Shown: positions 5,718-14,167 of the stretch, in pieces
Position numbering within the stretch: position 1 is the stretch's first letter
Layout: each line of letters opens with the position of its first letter
DNA from: DASYZQ01 sp035946175
Lineage (GTDB): Bacteria; Patescibacteriota; Saccharimonadia; Saccharimonadales; UBA4665
Assembly (NCBI GenBank): GCA_035946175.1
Contig: DASYZQ010000011.1
Coordinates: 1-18,443 of the forward strand
Direction of reading: 5' to 3'
Length of the DNA: 18,443 nt
Translations under genes and position numbers: made by a program
The notes under the pieces: model-generated
What the model was told of the DNA's origin: nothing
The model's input: the letters and a program-made list of their open reading frames with translations, nothing else
Database searches by the model: none

Positions 5718-8700
5718 CGGCCTCAGTTACATCGGATTCGACATCGGCAGTCTCATCGATATAACCGGTGCCGACCGGTATCTTTCGTCCCAAGATTACG
5801 TTTTCCTTCAGACCATAGAGCTTATCTACCCGACCGCTCGTGGCTGCGCCGATGAGTACGCGAGTGGTGTCCTGGAAAGAAGCAGCACTTAAGAATGAGT
5901 CGGTGCTAAGCGATGCTTTGGTAATTCCCAATAGTAGCTGGCTGTACTTGACTGGCTGGTTGCCGGCTTTGGCTAGGCGCTCATTGGTCTCTACTACTGA
6001 AAGTTTACTGACGGTATCGCCGGTAACGAAGTCACTATCTCCAGCATCTTCGATCTGTACCCTACTGAACATCTGTCGCACGATGATTTCCAGGTGCTTG
6101 TCGGCGATATTTTGTCCCTGACTGGCAAAGATCTTCAGGATCTCGTTCATGACGTAGCGTTGGGTTGATTCGACCCCCTGTAGCTGCATCAGCTCATGCA
6201 GATTGACAGAACCATTAGTCAGCCGCTGTCCGGCGATCACCACCTGTCCATCGGATATGAGCATCTGCTTGAAGCCGGGGATTTCGTAGCGGGCGCTGTC
6301 GTGACCGGCGGGTACGATAGTAATCGTCTTACGGGTAACTGTGGCCTTGCCGGCAATCGGAGCTATCAGTGGCTCACTGCCATTTTTGCCCGAGGCGAGT
6401 ACATCGCCAATGGCCACATCACTGCCGTTTCCTATCTGGGCTTTACGCTTGCCAAGTTCCAGCACAGCGCTTTCGGCATCATCGGTTACAATTTGTACAA
6501 TATAGCGGTCGTTCTCTTCGGTTACATGGGCAACACCGGCGATTTCCGTCAGGTATGCCTGACCTTTTGGTGTTCGTACCTCGAAGAGCTCCTCAACACG
6601 ACTTAATCCCTGAGCAGTATCATCGGCTACCACGGCACCGGAACGGTGCTTGGAGTCAAGACTCAGCTGGGTCCCCGGTTCACCGATGCTCTGAGCTGCG
6701 ATTACCCCGATCGGGTGGTGGGCAGCGACTATTTCACCGGTTGCCGGGTCAACACCGTACGATTTCTGCGGTACGCCATGTACGCTTGTCGCGCTGAGTG
6801 CTGACATGCAGCGCACACTCAGAATATTTTCATCCAGTGCAATCGCTTGGGCAATCTCCTTTGTGATGAGCTCACCGCGTTTGGCATGACCAGCTACGGC
6901 TTCTGCTGCAAACCGGCCTGTCAGGCGGCTGGCAAAGTCAACGCCGATCTCGTCGGCATCGGCCTTGGTCATTGGGAAGCCAGGATCGAGTGAGCTGTCG
7001 TCATTGGTGTGAGATTTAATGGTGAATACATCCTGTGCAACATCGACAAGTCGGCGGGTCAGATAGCCTGCGTCGGCCGTTTTGAGGGCGATGTCGATGA
7101 GCGCTTTGCGGGTACCACGGGTACCGGTAAAGTATTCTAGCGGATCTAGACCATCCAGGTAGCCGGACTTAATCGGTAATTCAATCGCTCGTCCGGCGGC
7201 GTCCGAGAAGACGCCGAGCATACCGACGCACATCTTCATTTGCGAAATGTTACCTCGTGCGCCAGAAGTAAGCGTGATGGCCATGGTCGACTCCTGGTCA
7301 GTAAGCTGCTCGGCGAGCAATTCCTGCACCTTGGTGTCAATTTTGGCCCAGTTTTCGACAATCAGGCGATAGCGCTCTTCGTCGGTAATAAAGCCCTGTT
7401 CGTATTGCTCTGAAACGGCGACTGCACGGGCTTCACCTTCCTTAACCACGGCATCCATGCCGACGATGGTACCGAAGTCGGTCATTCCGGTCGATAAGCC
7501 CGAGGTAGTAGCAGCGGTGAAACCGAGATCCTTGAGATCGTCAGCAACCTCGGCAGTCTTGGTCTGACCGTACTTCTGGTACGCCAGTGCCATTACCTGC
7601 TGCAGTCGCTTCTTGGTCATGGGTTCATCCTGGAAAGGAAAATCTTCAGGGAAAGTCTCGTTGAATAACAGCCGTCCGACACTCGTCAGGCGGACCTCAC
7701 CGCGGAATGGAACCCGGATCAAGCTCTGCAGACTGATAGCTCCGCTGTCGTACGCCATCAAGGCTTCTTCGAAGCTCACATAGCTCTTCGGTTTGGCAGC
7801 CTGTCTCTTTATGCTCGGCGGTGTGTAGGTCAGATAGTAGCACCCCAGTACGATGTCCTGTTCAATATAGAGGATCGGAGTACCATCTGCTGGCTTCAGT
7901 AAGTTTCGGTTAGCAGCCATGATGTCACGCGCCTCGGCTTGGGATTCGTCTGAAAGTGGAAGGTGGACGGCCATCTGGTCGCCGTCAAAGTCGGCATTGA
8001 AACCCTTACAGACGAGCGGATGTAGTTGTATGGCCCGGCCTTCAATCAGTACCGGCTGGAATGCCTGGATACTTAGACGGTGCAAGCTCGGCGCTCGGTT
8101 GAGAAGGACTCGTTTGCCCTTGATGACTTCGTCCAGTGCATCCCAGACGGCAGTCTCGCCGGTCTCAATCATTCGGGTGGCACTTCGGATGTTATGCGCC
8201 TGATCACGGCTAATGAGCTCGCCGATGACGAAGGGCTTAAACAACTCTAGTGCCATCATCTTTGGCAGACCGCACTGATTTATCTTGAGTTCCGGACCTG
8301 CAACAATAACTGAACGGCCGGAGTAGTCGACACGTTTACCCAGCAGGTTCTGTCGGAAACGACCTTGTTTGCCCTTGAGCATGTCACTCAGTGACTTAAG
8401 TCGACGTCGCTGCCCTGTCGCGGCAATAGCCCGTCCCGAGCGGGTACTGTTGTTATCGATGAGAGCGTCGACCGCCTCCTGTAGCATGCGCTGTTCGTTA
8501 CGGCGGATGACTTCAGGAGCATTGAGATCAATCAGCTTCTTCAATCGATTGTTACGGTTGATCACTCGACGATATAAGTCGTTGAGATCTGATGTTGCGA
8601 ATCGGCCACCAGTCAGCTGTACCATCGGTCGTAGATCCGGCGGGATTACCGGCAAAACCGTTGTGCACATTGAGCCTGGCTCTATGCCGGCACGCAGCAT

Positions 8701-9546
8701 ACTCTCTAGCAGCCGTAGTCGTTTCATGAGTTTCTTTTTACGCTGACCCTTGGCTTCCTCTACCTCTGATGCCAGCTGCTTTATGAGGGCCGGCAGGTCG
8801 ATGTCGTCTAGCAATTCTTTGAGTGCCTTACCGCCCATACCTACCGTGATGAGCCCTCTAAGCTCTTCCGGCAAGTTGCGGTATTCGGCTTCACCGATCA
8901 GGTGGAACTTCTCAAGGATAAGTAGCTGGTCTTTGAAGACTTCAAACTCTTTCTCCAGTTCTTGCTGCTCTTTAGTTTGCATTTCGGCTAGTGCCTTGAT
9001 GTTGGCGTCTTCGGCCTCTGCCGCTTTCTCGAAGCGAAGTTTAATAGCTTCCTTGGCAGCTGCAAAGGTGGCCTCGCGGTCAGCCCTGAGCGCTTCCAGT
9101 TTCTTCTCATCAACGCCTTTGATAATGTAGCTGGCAAAGTAGGCAACGCGCTCCAGATTCTTGACTGTTGTGCCGAGTAGCAAGCCGATGGCTGAAGGCG
9201 TACCACGCAAAAACCAAATATGTGCTACAGGTACCGCCAGGCTGATGTGCCCCATGCGCTCGCGGCGTACGATACTCTTGGTAACCAGCTCGCCGTTTTT
9301 GTCGACGGCTGCTTCTCGTGAACGTACGCCCTTATACTTGGCGTCATGCGGGTTAACGTCTTTAACCGGCCCGAAGATACGCTCACAAAATAGGCCGTCA
9401 CGTTCTGGCTTCTGGGTGCGGTAGTTAATGGTCTCTGGCTTAGTGACTTCGCCGTAGCTCCAATCAAGGATGTCTGTAGCGCTGGCTACAGCCAGGCGTA
9501 CCGCATCGAAATCGGCAATATTTGTTCCGTATGATTGTCTACGCAT
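5704..9546 (-). CDS. rpoC: RNA polymerase subunit beta' (zinc-site cysteines lost, altered trigger loop)
   Basis: Largest catalytic subunit of RNA polymerase, 1280 residues. The catalytic NADFDGDQM (517-525; Asp519, 521 and 523 bind Mg2+), GKRVDYSGRSVI (403-414), the bridge-helix region after GARGNISQM (762-770) and GVIAAQSIGEPGTQL (947-961) are all intact. A charged helical insert (about 148-205) resembles the coiled-coil insert of actinobacterial beta'; the E. coli SI3 insert is absent. Odd: the N-terminal zinc ribbon aligns without gaps but its four Cys are Pro66, Asp68, Val81 and Asn84; the second zinc site reads HGVPQKSYG (923-931) where HGVCAKCYG is usual; and the trigger loop reads LSLDSKHRSG (961-970) where LTMRTFHTGG is usual, keeping only His967. 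The ATG is 2 bases after rpoB, with GAGGAGG in the rpoB tail as ribosome site. Confidence 0.98.
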   Translation of the reverse strand: MRRQSYGTNIADFDAVRLAVASATDILDWSYGEVTKPETINYRTQKPERDGLFCERIFGPVKDVNPHDAKYKGVRSREAAVDKNGELVTKSIVRRERMGHISLAVPVAHIWFLRGTPSAIGLLLGTTVKNLERVAYFASYIIKGVDEKKLEALRADREATFAAAKEAIKLRFEKAAEAEDANIKALAEMQTKEQQELEKEFEVFKDQLLILEKFHLIGEAEYRNLPEELRGLITVGMGGKALKELLDDIDLPALIKQLASEVEEAKGQRKKKLMKRLRLLESMLRAGIEPGSMCTTVLPVIPPDLRPMVQLTGGRFATSDLNDLYRRVINRNNRLKKLIDLNAPEVIRRNEQRMLQEAVDALIDNNSTRSGRAIAATGQRRRLKSLSDMLKGKQGRFRQNLLGKRVDYSGRSVIVAGPELKINQCGLPKMMALELFKPFVIGELISRDQAHNIRSATRMIETGETAVWDALDEVIKGKRVLLNRAPSLHRLSIQAFQPVLIEGRAIQLHPLVCKGFNADFDGDQMAVHLPLSDESQAEARDIMAANRNLLKPADGTPILYIEQDIVLGCYYLTYTPPSIKRQAAKPKSYVSFEEALMAYDSGAISLQSLIRVPFRGEVRLTSVGRLLFNETFPEDFPFQDEPMTKKRLQQVMALAYQKYGQTKTAEVADDLKDLGFTAATTSGLSTGMTDFGTIVGMDAVVKEGEARAVAVSEQYEQGFITDEERYRLIVENWAKIDTKVQELLAEQLTDQESTMAITLTSGARGNISQMKMCVGMLGVFSDAAGRAIELPIKSGYLDGLDPLEYFTGTRGTRKALIDIALKTADAGYLTRRLVDVAQDVFTIKSHTNDDSSLDPGFPMTKADADEIGVDFASRLTGRFAAEAVAGHAKRGELITKEIAQAIALDENILSVRCMSALSATSVHGVPQKSYGVDPATGEIVAAHHPIGVIAAQSIGEPGTQLSLDSKHRSGAVVADDTAQGLSRVEELFEVRTPKGQAYLTEIAGVAHVTEENDRYIVQIVTDDAESAVLELGKRKAQIGNGSDVAIGDVLASGKNGSEPLIAPIAGKATVTRKTITIVPAGHDSARYEIPGFKQMLISDGQVVIAGQRLTNGSVNLHELMQLQGVESTQRYVMNEILKIFASQGQNIADKHLEIIVRQMFSRVQIEDAGDSDFVTGDTVSKLSVVETNERLAKAGNQPVKYSQLLLGITKASLSTDSFLSAASFQDTTRVLIGAATSGRVDKLYGLKENVILGRKIPVGTGYIDETADVESDVTEAVAES

Positions 9547-9548
9547 GA

Positions 9549-12500
9549 CTAATTTTCCTCCTCTGCTTCGGTCTGATCGTCATCGGCGCTAACTATATGT
9601 ACACCTGAGCTATCATCATCGTCCGGTGGATCAACAAATGCAGCATCATCGGCATCAACATCGTCAGTACTGCCGAAGTCAGTAACAACCGGTTCTTCGC
9701 TGACGTCGACGCCCGAGATAATCGGCTCCGGCACCGGCAGCTCCGGTTGGTGGGCTGCTTCGTCACGGATGTTAGTAGCGAGTACATGCTCAGCATCGAT
9801 CAGCTCGTTTGAGCTCATCAGATCTACCTTCAGCCCCAGGCCTTGCAGCTCCTTGACTAGTACGTTAAAGCTTTCCGGGACCTTAGGCCCGACGATTTCG
9901 ACCCCCTTGATAATCGCTTCATAAGCTTTGCTGCGCCCGTACACATCATCTGATTTAATAGTCAGCATTTCCTGTAGTGTACTGGCAGCCCCGTATGCTT
10001 CGAGGGCCCATACTTCCATCTCGCCGAATCGCTGGCCACCATTTTGGGCTTTTCCACCGAGGGGTTGCTGGGTCACCATGGTGTATGGCCCGGTCGACCG
10101 GGCATGAATCTTGTCAGCTACCATGTGGTTTAGCTTGGTCATGTACATCATGCCGACGGTAGTTCGTTCTTTAAACGGGTCACCGGTGCGACCATCAAAC
10201 AGCTGTTGCTTGCCGTCTTTCGGCAGTCCCACTTCTTCCAAAAGCGATTGAATTTTTTCCATGGGGACACCATTGAAAGAGGGGCTGGCCACACGGATGC
10301 CCAGTGCGTTGGCTGCTATGCCCAAGTGAGCTTCAAACAGCTGGCCAAGGTTCATACGTGCCGGCACGCCAAGCGGATTAAGAACGATGTCGATCGGTGT
10401 GCCGTCTTCAGTAAACGGCATGTCTTCGATTGGTAGAATTCGCGCAATAACACCCTTGTTACCATGGCGTCCGCCAAGCTTATCACCGACAGCGATCTTG
10501 CGCATCTGGGCTACAAATACTTGGATTTGCATGAGCACGCCGGCCTTGAGCTCATTGCCGTTTTCGCGAGAAAAGATTTTCACACCGACTACCTTACCGT
10601 GCTTGCCGTTGCTCATACGCTGTGACGTGTCACGGACTTCTTTGGCTTTTTCGCCGAAGATTGCTCGCAGTAGTCGTTCCTCTGAACTTAGTTCCTGCTC
10701 GCCTTTTGGCGTGATCTTACCGACCAGGATGTCGCCAGGTTGCACCTCGGCGCCAATGCGCACGATGCCATCCTCGTCGAGATGACGAAGCGCCTCTTCA
10801 CTGACGTTCGGAATATCCCGGGTAACGATCTCTGGTCCGAGCTTGGTTTCGCGGACTTCGATCATAAAATCTACTATGTGGATAGAGGTTAGCGTATCAT
10901 CTTCAACTAAACGACGGGAGATGACGATGGCGTCTTCAAAGTTGTACCCCGCCCATGGCATGAATGCCACGAGCAGATCTTTACCGAGCGCCAATTCACC
11001 GTTTTGGATTGACATACCTTCAACCAGCACGTCGCCTTTCTTGACTTTGTCTCCAGTACCAACGACTACCTTTTGATTGATCGACGTACCCTCGTTACTG
11101 CGCACAAAATGTTGTGGTTCGTAGGTTGTCGAGTGATTTTTATAGGCGACGACGAGCTCCCGGGCACCGGCTTTGGTAACCGTACCGGCTTCTTCAGCAA
11201 CGATCAGCTGACCCGTATTGCGGGCGGCGGCTTTTTCTAGGCCTGTACCGACAATGGGCGAACAGGGTTGAATTAGCGGTACGGCCTGACGCTGCTGGTT
11301 ACTACCCATGAGTGATCGATAGACATAATTCTTCTCAATGAAGGGGATCAACCCAGCGCTGGAACCTATAATCTGGTTCCGGGCGGCATCCATGTGTGTG
11401 ACATCATTAGCATCTACCTCGCTGGTTCCGAGATGCAGGCGGGCACTGACTCGATCGGTCTTGAAGTAACCATTTTCATCGATATCGCTACCGGCACCGG
11501 CAATTACGGCTGATTCTTCTTCGGACGCGTCCAGATAGATGACCTCTGTAGTTACCTTGGCTTTGACTGGCCAAGTGACCTGGCTGGTGACCTTCGCCAG
11601 TGCCGTTGCATTCGCTTCGGTGATACGCTTACCAGTTCCTACGATAACCCGTCCCTTCTCATCCTCGAAATCAACTGCGGCGATGTGTCCTGCCGCTTCC
11701 TTAGCAGTTACCGCGTTTATAACTCGCCGGTATGGTGTCTCAATAAAACCATATTCGTTAATACGGGCATAGTTGGCCAAGTTTAAAACCAAACCGATGT
11801 TGGCACCTTCTGGGGTTTCGACAGCACAGATGCGGCCATAGTGCGTGGCATGGGCGTCTCTCACTTCAAAGCCAGCGCGTTCCCTTGAGAGGCCACCTGG
11901 CCCCATCGAGCTGAGGCGACGCTTGTGGGCGAGTTCACTCAGCGGGTTGATCTGGTCCATGAACTGACTGAGCTGGGAACTAGCAAAGAATTCCCGTACT
12001 GCAGCTACCACTGGCCGTGCGTTAACCAATTGGCCTGGAGTAACGGCTTCGACTTCACTCATGCTCATACGGTCTTTGGTATTACGCTCCATCCGCAAGA
12101 GGCCAATACGGAATTGTCGTTGGACCAGTTCACCGACCAATTTGACTCGCCGATTCGCCAGGCTGTCAATATCATCAGCCGGTTCCTGGGTGTTGTTGAG
12201 CCGCATCAGTTCGGCGACAATAGCCACGATGTCATCCAGGCTCAGCGTACGGTGCTCGACAGTATTGGGAATATCCAGATTCAAACGCTTGTTGATCTTA
12301 TATCGACCAACTCGGCTGAAATCGAAGCGTTTAAAGTTGTAGAACATGTTCTCAATCAGGGCCTTGGCATTATCTACCGTTGCCAGGTCACCGGGGCGCA
12401 GACGTCGATACACCTCGATAAGCGCATCGCTTTGGCCGCGGCTGGGATCCTTTTCAAGCGTCACTGAAAGTTGGTTGACCGGACCCTGGTCAACATGAGC

Positions 12501-13127
12501 AAAAACTTGCTTCATCTGAGCTTCTGGCATGCCGAGCGCACGTAGCAAGGTGGTGACAGCAATTTTACGCTTGCGGTCAATCTTGACGAAGATTGCTCCG
12601 TTGCTGGCCGTCTCGAATTCAAGCCAGGCACCGCGACCAGGGATAATCTTGGCACCGTAGAGCTTTTGGGTACCATGCTGGTCGGCCGTAAAGAAAACGC
12701 CAGCTGAACGGATCAGCTGGCTGACAACGACACGCTCGGCACCATTAATAACAAACGTGCCGCGGGTGGTCATCCACGGAAAATCGCCGAGATAGATTTC
12801 CTGTTCTTTTATTTCGCCAGTTACCTTGTTGGTCAGTTCTACACGGGCTTTAAGCGGTGCCTCATAAGACACATTATTCTCGCGGGCCTCGATCTCGCTC
12901 ATCTTTGGATCTTCAAAGTGATAGTCTTTAAAGCGCAGCGACAGCTTAGTGCCGGTGTAGTCGTCAATCGGGCTGATTTCCGCCAGTAGCTCACCGAGCC
13001 CTTCGTCGACAAACCACTGAAATGACTTATTCTGGTGATCGACCAGACTTAATAGCTCTACCGCATCATTCTGGCCGGTGTAGTACACTCGATCAGCGCT
13101 GAGGGGTTTCTTCATTGTCTTTGCCAT
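9549..13127 (-). CDS. rpoB: RNA polymerase subunit beta
   Basis: Second catalytic subunit of RNA polymerase, 1192 residues from the chosen start MAKTMKKPLSADRVYY. The frame extends upstream to a GTG at 13182-13184, but those 19 residues do not look like the family and lack a ribosome site; the chosen ATG has GGGGAG about 14 bases upstream, rather far. The rifampicin pocket QLSQFMDQINPLSEL begins at residue 385, keeping Asp391, His401 and Ser406 (E. coli 516, 526 and 531); Ile393 replaces the usual Asn518. ETPEGANIGL and GDKLGGRHGNKGVI are canonical. The last 50 or so residues are a strongly acidic tail (DDDDSS to EAEEEN), whose final GAG-GAG-GAA codons also form the rpoC ribosome site. rplJ/rplL do not precede it; clpP does. 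Confidence 0.97.
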   Translation of the reverse strand: MAKTMKKPLSADRVYYTGQNDAVELLSLVDHQNKSFQWFVDEGLGELLAEISPIDDYTGTKLSLRFKDYHFEDPKMSEIEARENNVSYEAPLKARVELTNKVTGEIKEQEIYLGDFPWMTTRGTFVINGAERVVVSQLIRSAGVFFTADQHGTQKLYGAKIIPGRGAWLEFETASNGAIFVKIDRKRKIAVTTLLRALGMPEAQMKQVFAHVDQGPVNQLSVTLEKDPSRGQSDALIEVYRRLRPGDLATVDNAKALIENMFYNFKRFDFSRVGRYKINKRLNLDIPNTVEHRTLSLDDIVAIVAELMRLNNTQEPADDIDSLANRRVKLVGELVQRQFRIGLLRMERNTKDRMSMSEVEAVTPGQLVNARPVVAAVREFFASSQLSQFMDQINPLSELAHKRRLSSMGPGGLSRERAGFEVRDAHATHYGRICAVETPEGANIGLVLNLANYARINEYGFIETPYRRVINAVTAKEAAGHIAAVDFEDEKGRVIVGTGKRITEANATALAKVTSQVTWPVKAKVTTEVIYLDASEEESAVIAGAGSDIDENGYFKTDRVSARLHLGTSEVDANDVTHMDAARNQIIGSSAGLIPFIEKNYVYRSLMGSNQQRQAVPLIQPCSPIVGTGLEKAAARNTGQLIVAEEAGTVTKAGARELVVAYKNHSTTYEPQHFVRSNEGTSINQKVVVGTGDKVKKGDVLVEGMSIQNGELALGKDLLVAFMPWAGYNFEDAIVISRRLVEDDTLTSIHIVDFMIEVRETKLGPEIVTRDIPNVSEEALRHLDEDGIVRIGAEVQPGDILVGKITPKGEQELSSEERLLRAIFGEKAKEVRDTSQRMSNGKHGKVVGVKIFSRENGNELKAGVLMQIQVFVAQMRKIAVGDKLGGRHGNKGVIARILPIEDMPFTEDGTPIDIVLNPLGVPARMNLGQLFEAHLGIAANALGIRVASPSFNGVPMEKIQSLLEEVGLPKDGKQQLFDGRTGDPFKERTTVGMMYMTKLNHMVADKIHARSTGPYTMVTQQPLGGKAQNGGQRFGEMEVWALEAYGAASTLQEMLTIKSDDVYGRSKAYEAIIKGVEIVGPKVPESFNVLVKELQGLGLKVDLMSSNELIDAEHVLATNIRDEAAHQPELPVPEPIISGVDVSEEPVVTDFGSTDDVDADDAAFVDPPDDDDSSGVHIVSADDDQTEAEEEN

Positions 13128-13263
13128 AGGTGCTTTTATAACTCCCCTTATTATTGATACCTCTTTTTTGCATGTATGCAGCACATGCTTAGTGCATAAT
13201 TTTTGTTTTGCGCGCGAAGACCACTAAGCCGTAATATGGTTGCAGAATCAATAGCACTTCCAG

Positions 13264-13287
13264 CTTATACTACTTCTTAAGTATAAG
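13264..13287 (-). other. Perfect inverted repeat in the clpP-rpoB spacer
   Basis: CTTATACT (13264-13271) and AGTATAAG (13280-13287), 8-base perfect arms with an 8-base loop, about 140 bases upstream of the rpoB start. It may be an operator or an mRNA hairpin in the rpoB leader. The rest of the 217-base spacer 13128-13344 holds no gene, no well-spaced promoter and no terminator that I can see. Confidence 0.3.
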
Positions 13288-13344
13288 ACTGCCACAAAGA
13301 TGAACGCTCTGTCAAGTATTTAATGAATGCCTTCACCGGCGCAG

Positions 13345-13956
13345 TTACTTGATCTTCGGTGGTGCAGTAATAACCTGATCAATGACCCCGTAGCGTTTTG
13401 CTTCTTCTGAGGTCATCCAATAATCACGCTCCATATCCTGTTTGATTTTGTCTATCTTTTGGCCGGTGTTTTGGGCCATAATTTCATTCAGACGTTGCTT
13501 GACGCGCAGACTCTCTTGCAAATCAATTTCCATATCGGTCACTTTGCCCTGAGTGCCGCTAGATGGTTGGTGGATCATGATGGTGGCATTCGGTAGAGCG
13601 TAGCGTTTACCTTTAGTGCCTGAACTTAGTAGGACAGAGGCCGCCGATGCTTGCACACCAATGCCGACGGTTTGAATGTCATTGGTGACATAGCGCATGG
13701 TGTCGTAAATCGCCAGGGCGTCATACACGCTGCCGCCAGGACTGTTGATGTAGAAGAAGATATCCTTCCGCGCATCCTGGGATTGCAGGAATAGTAGTTG
13801 GGCTACTATAGTGTTTGCTGACGCTTGGTTCACCTCAGTACCGAGCAGAATAATCCGATCTTTAAGAAGACGGCTATAGATGTCATAGGCGCGTTCGTAG
13901 CGTCCCTCATTTTCGATAACTGTCGGCACCAATACTTGCGATGTTATACTGTCCAT
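13345..13956 (-). CDS. clpP: ATP-dependent Clp protease proteolytic subunit
   Basis: Serine peptidase that forms a tetradecameric chamber fed by ClpX or ClpC/ClpA unfoldases and degrades misfolded and regulatory proteins in the cytosol. The 203 residues are standard. The catalytic triad is Ser104, His129 and Asp178, with exactly the spacing of E. coli mature Ser97/His122/Asp171. The oxyanion-strand segment INSPGGSVYDALAIYDTM (70-87) and KGKRYALPNATIMIHQP are typical. The nucleophile motif, usually GxAASM, reads GVQASA. The start is supported by AAGGAG 10 bases upstream. A sigma70-type promoter overlapping a perfect CIRCE element lies about 100 bases upstream, so expression is predicted to be heat-shock controlled by HrcA. 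No clpX is adjacent. The next gene downstream is rpoB. Confidence 0.97.
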   Translation of the reverse strand: MDSITSQVLVPTVIENEGRYERAYDIYSRLLKDRIILLGTEVNQASANTIVAQLLFLQSQDARKDIFFYINSPGGSVYDALAIYDTMRYVTNDIQTVGIGVQASAASVLLSSGTKGKRYALPNATIMIHQPSSGTQGKVTDMEIDLQESLRVKQRLNEIMAQNTGQKIDKIKQDMERDYWMTSEEAKRYGVIDQVITAPPKIK

Positions 13957-14057
13957 AGTTTCTTAACTCCTTGGATCGCCCTCGACCTCTACCTGCACAG
14001 GTGTGGGTATCCCGAGAATCCATTTCAATTTTCGCAGTAGATTCATATGATAGCTTC

Positions 14058-14087
14058 AGTATACGAAAATTAGCACTCGCAAGTCAA
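14058..14087 (-). promoter_or_regulatory. Promoter of clpP
   Basis: Read on the minus strand: TTGACT (14082-14087), 18 bases, TATACT (14058-14063), each 5/6 to the sigma70 consensus. The -35 hexamer lies in the 9-base centre of the CIRCE operator and one CIRCE arm fills the spacer, so repressor binding would block polymerase. The predicted start near 14051 gives a leader of about 95 bases. Confidence 0.75.
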
Positions 14088-14096
14088 GAGTGCTAA
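14070..14096. promoter_or_regulatory. CIRCE operator (HrcA binding site)
   Basis: TTAGCACTC (14070-14078), a 9-base spacer, GAGTGCTAA (14088-14096): a perfect match to the CIRCE consensus, the binding site of the heat-shock repressor HrcA. It overlaps the clpP promoter. CIRCE classically controls groESL and dnaK operons. hrcA is not in this window and must lie elsewhere. Confidence 0.93.
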
Positions 14097-14117
14097 AACA
14101 TTATGTGGGTCTAAATT

Positions 14118-14153
14118 ACCACAAAACTATTCAAGACCACAAAACTATTCAAG
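14118..14153. repeat. 18-nt exact tandem duplication
   Basis: ACCACAAAACTATTCAAG occurs twice head to tail (14118-14135 and 14136-14153) with no mismatch, 22 bases upstream of the clpP CIRCE element. It may be a recent slippage duplication or a doubled regulator site. Its minus strand carries two TTGAAT -35-like hexamers. Confidence 0.85.
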
Positions 14154-14167
14154 GCGTTGCTGAATAA

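Noticed and set aside
6369..6797. 142-residue plus-strand ORF inside rpoC
   Set aside because: Antisense shadow of conserved RpoC; Arg/His-rich composition is typical of a wrong frame.
11925..12467. 180-residue plus-strand ORF inside rpoB
   Set aside because: Antisense shadow of a firmly conserved part of RpoB; no ribosome site or family resemblance.
13128..13184. GTG start for rpoB 19 codons upstream
   Set aside because: No ribosome site, residues unlike the RpoB family, and MAKTMKKP is a more natural start.
13280..13315. TTGACA and TATACT on the minus strand between clpP and rpoB as an rpoB promoter
   Set aside because: The hexamers are excellent but 24 bases apart, too far for a sigma70 promoter, and no other well-spaced pair was found.
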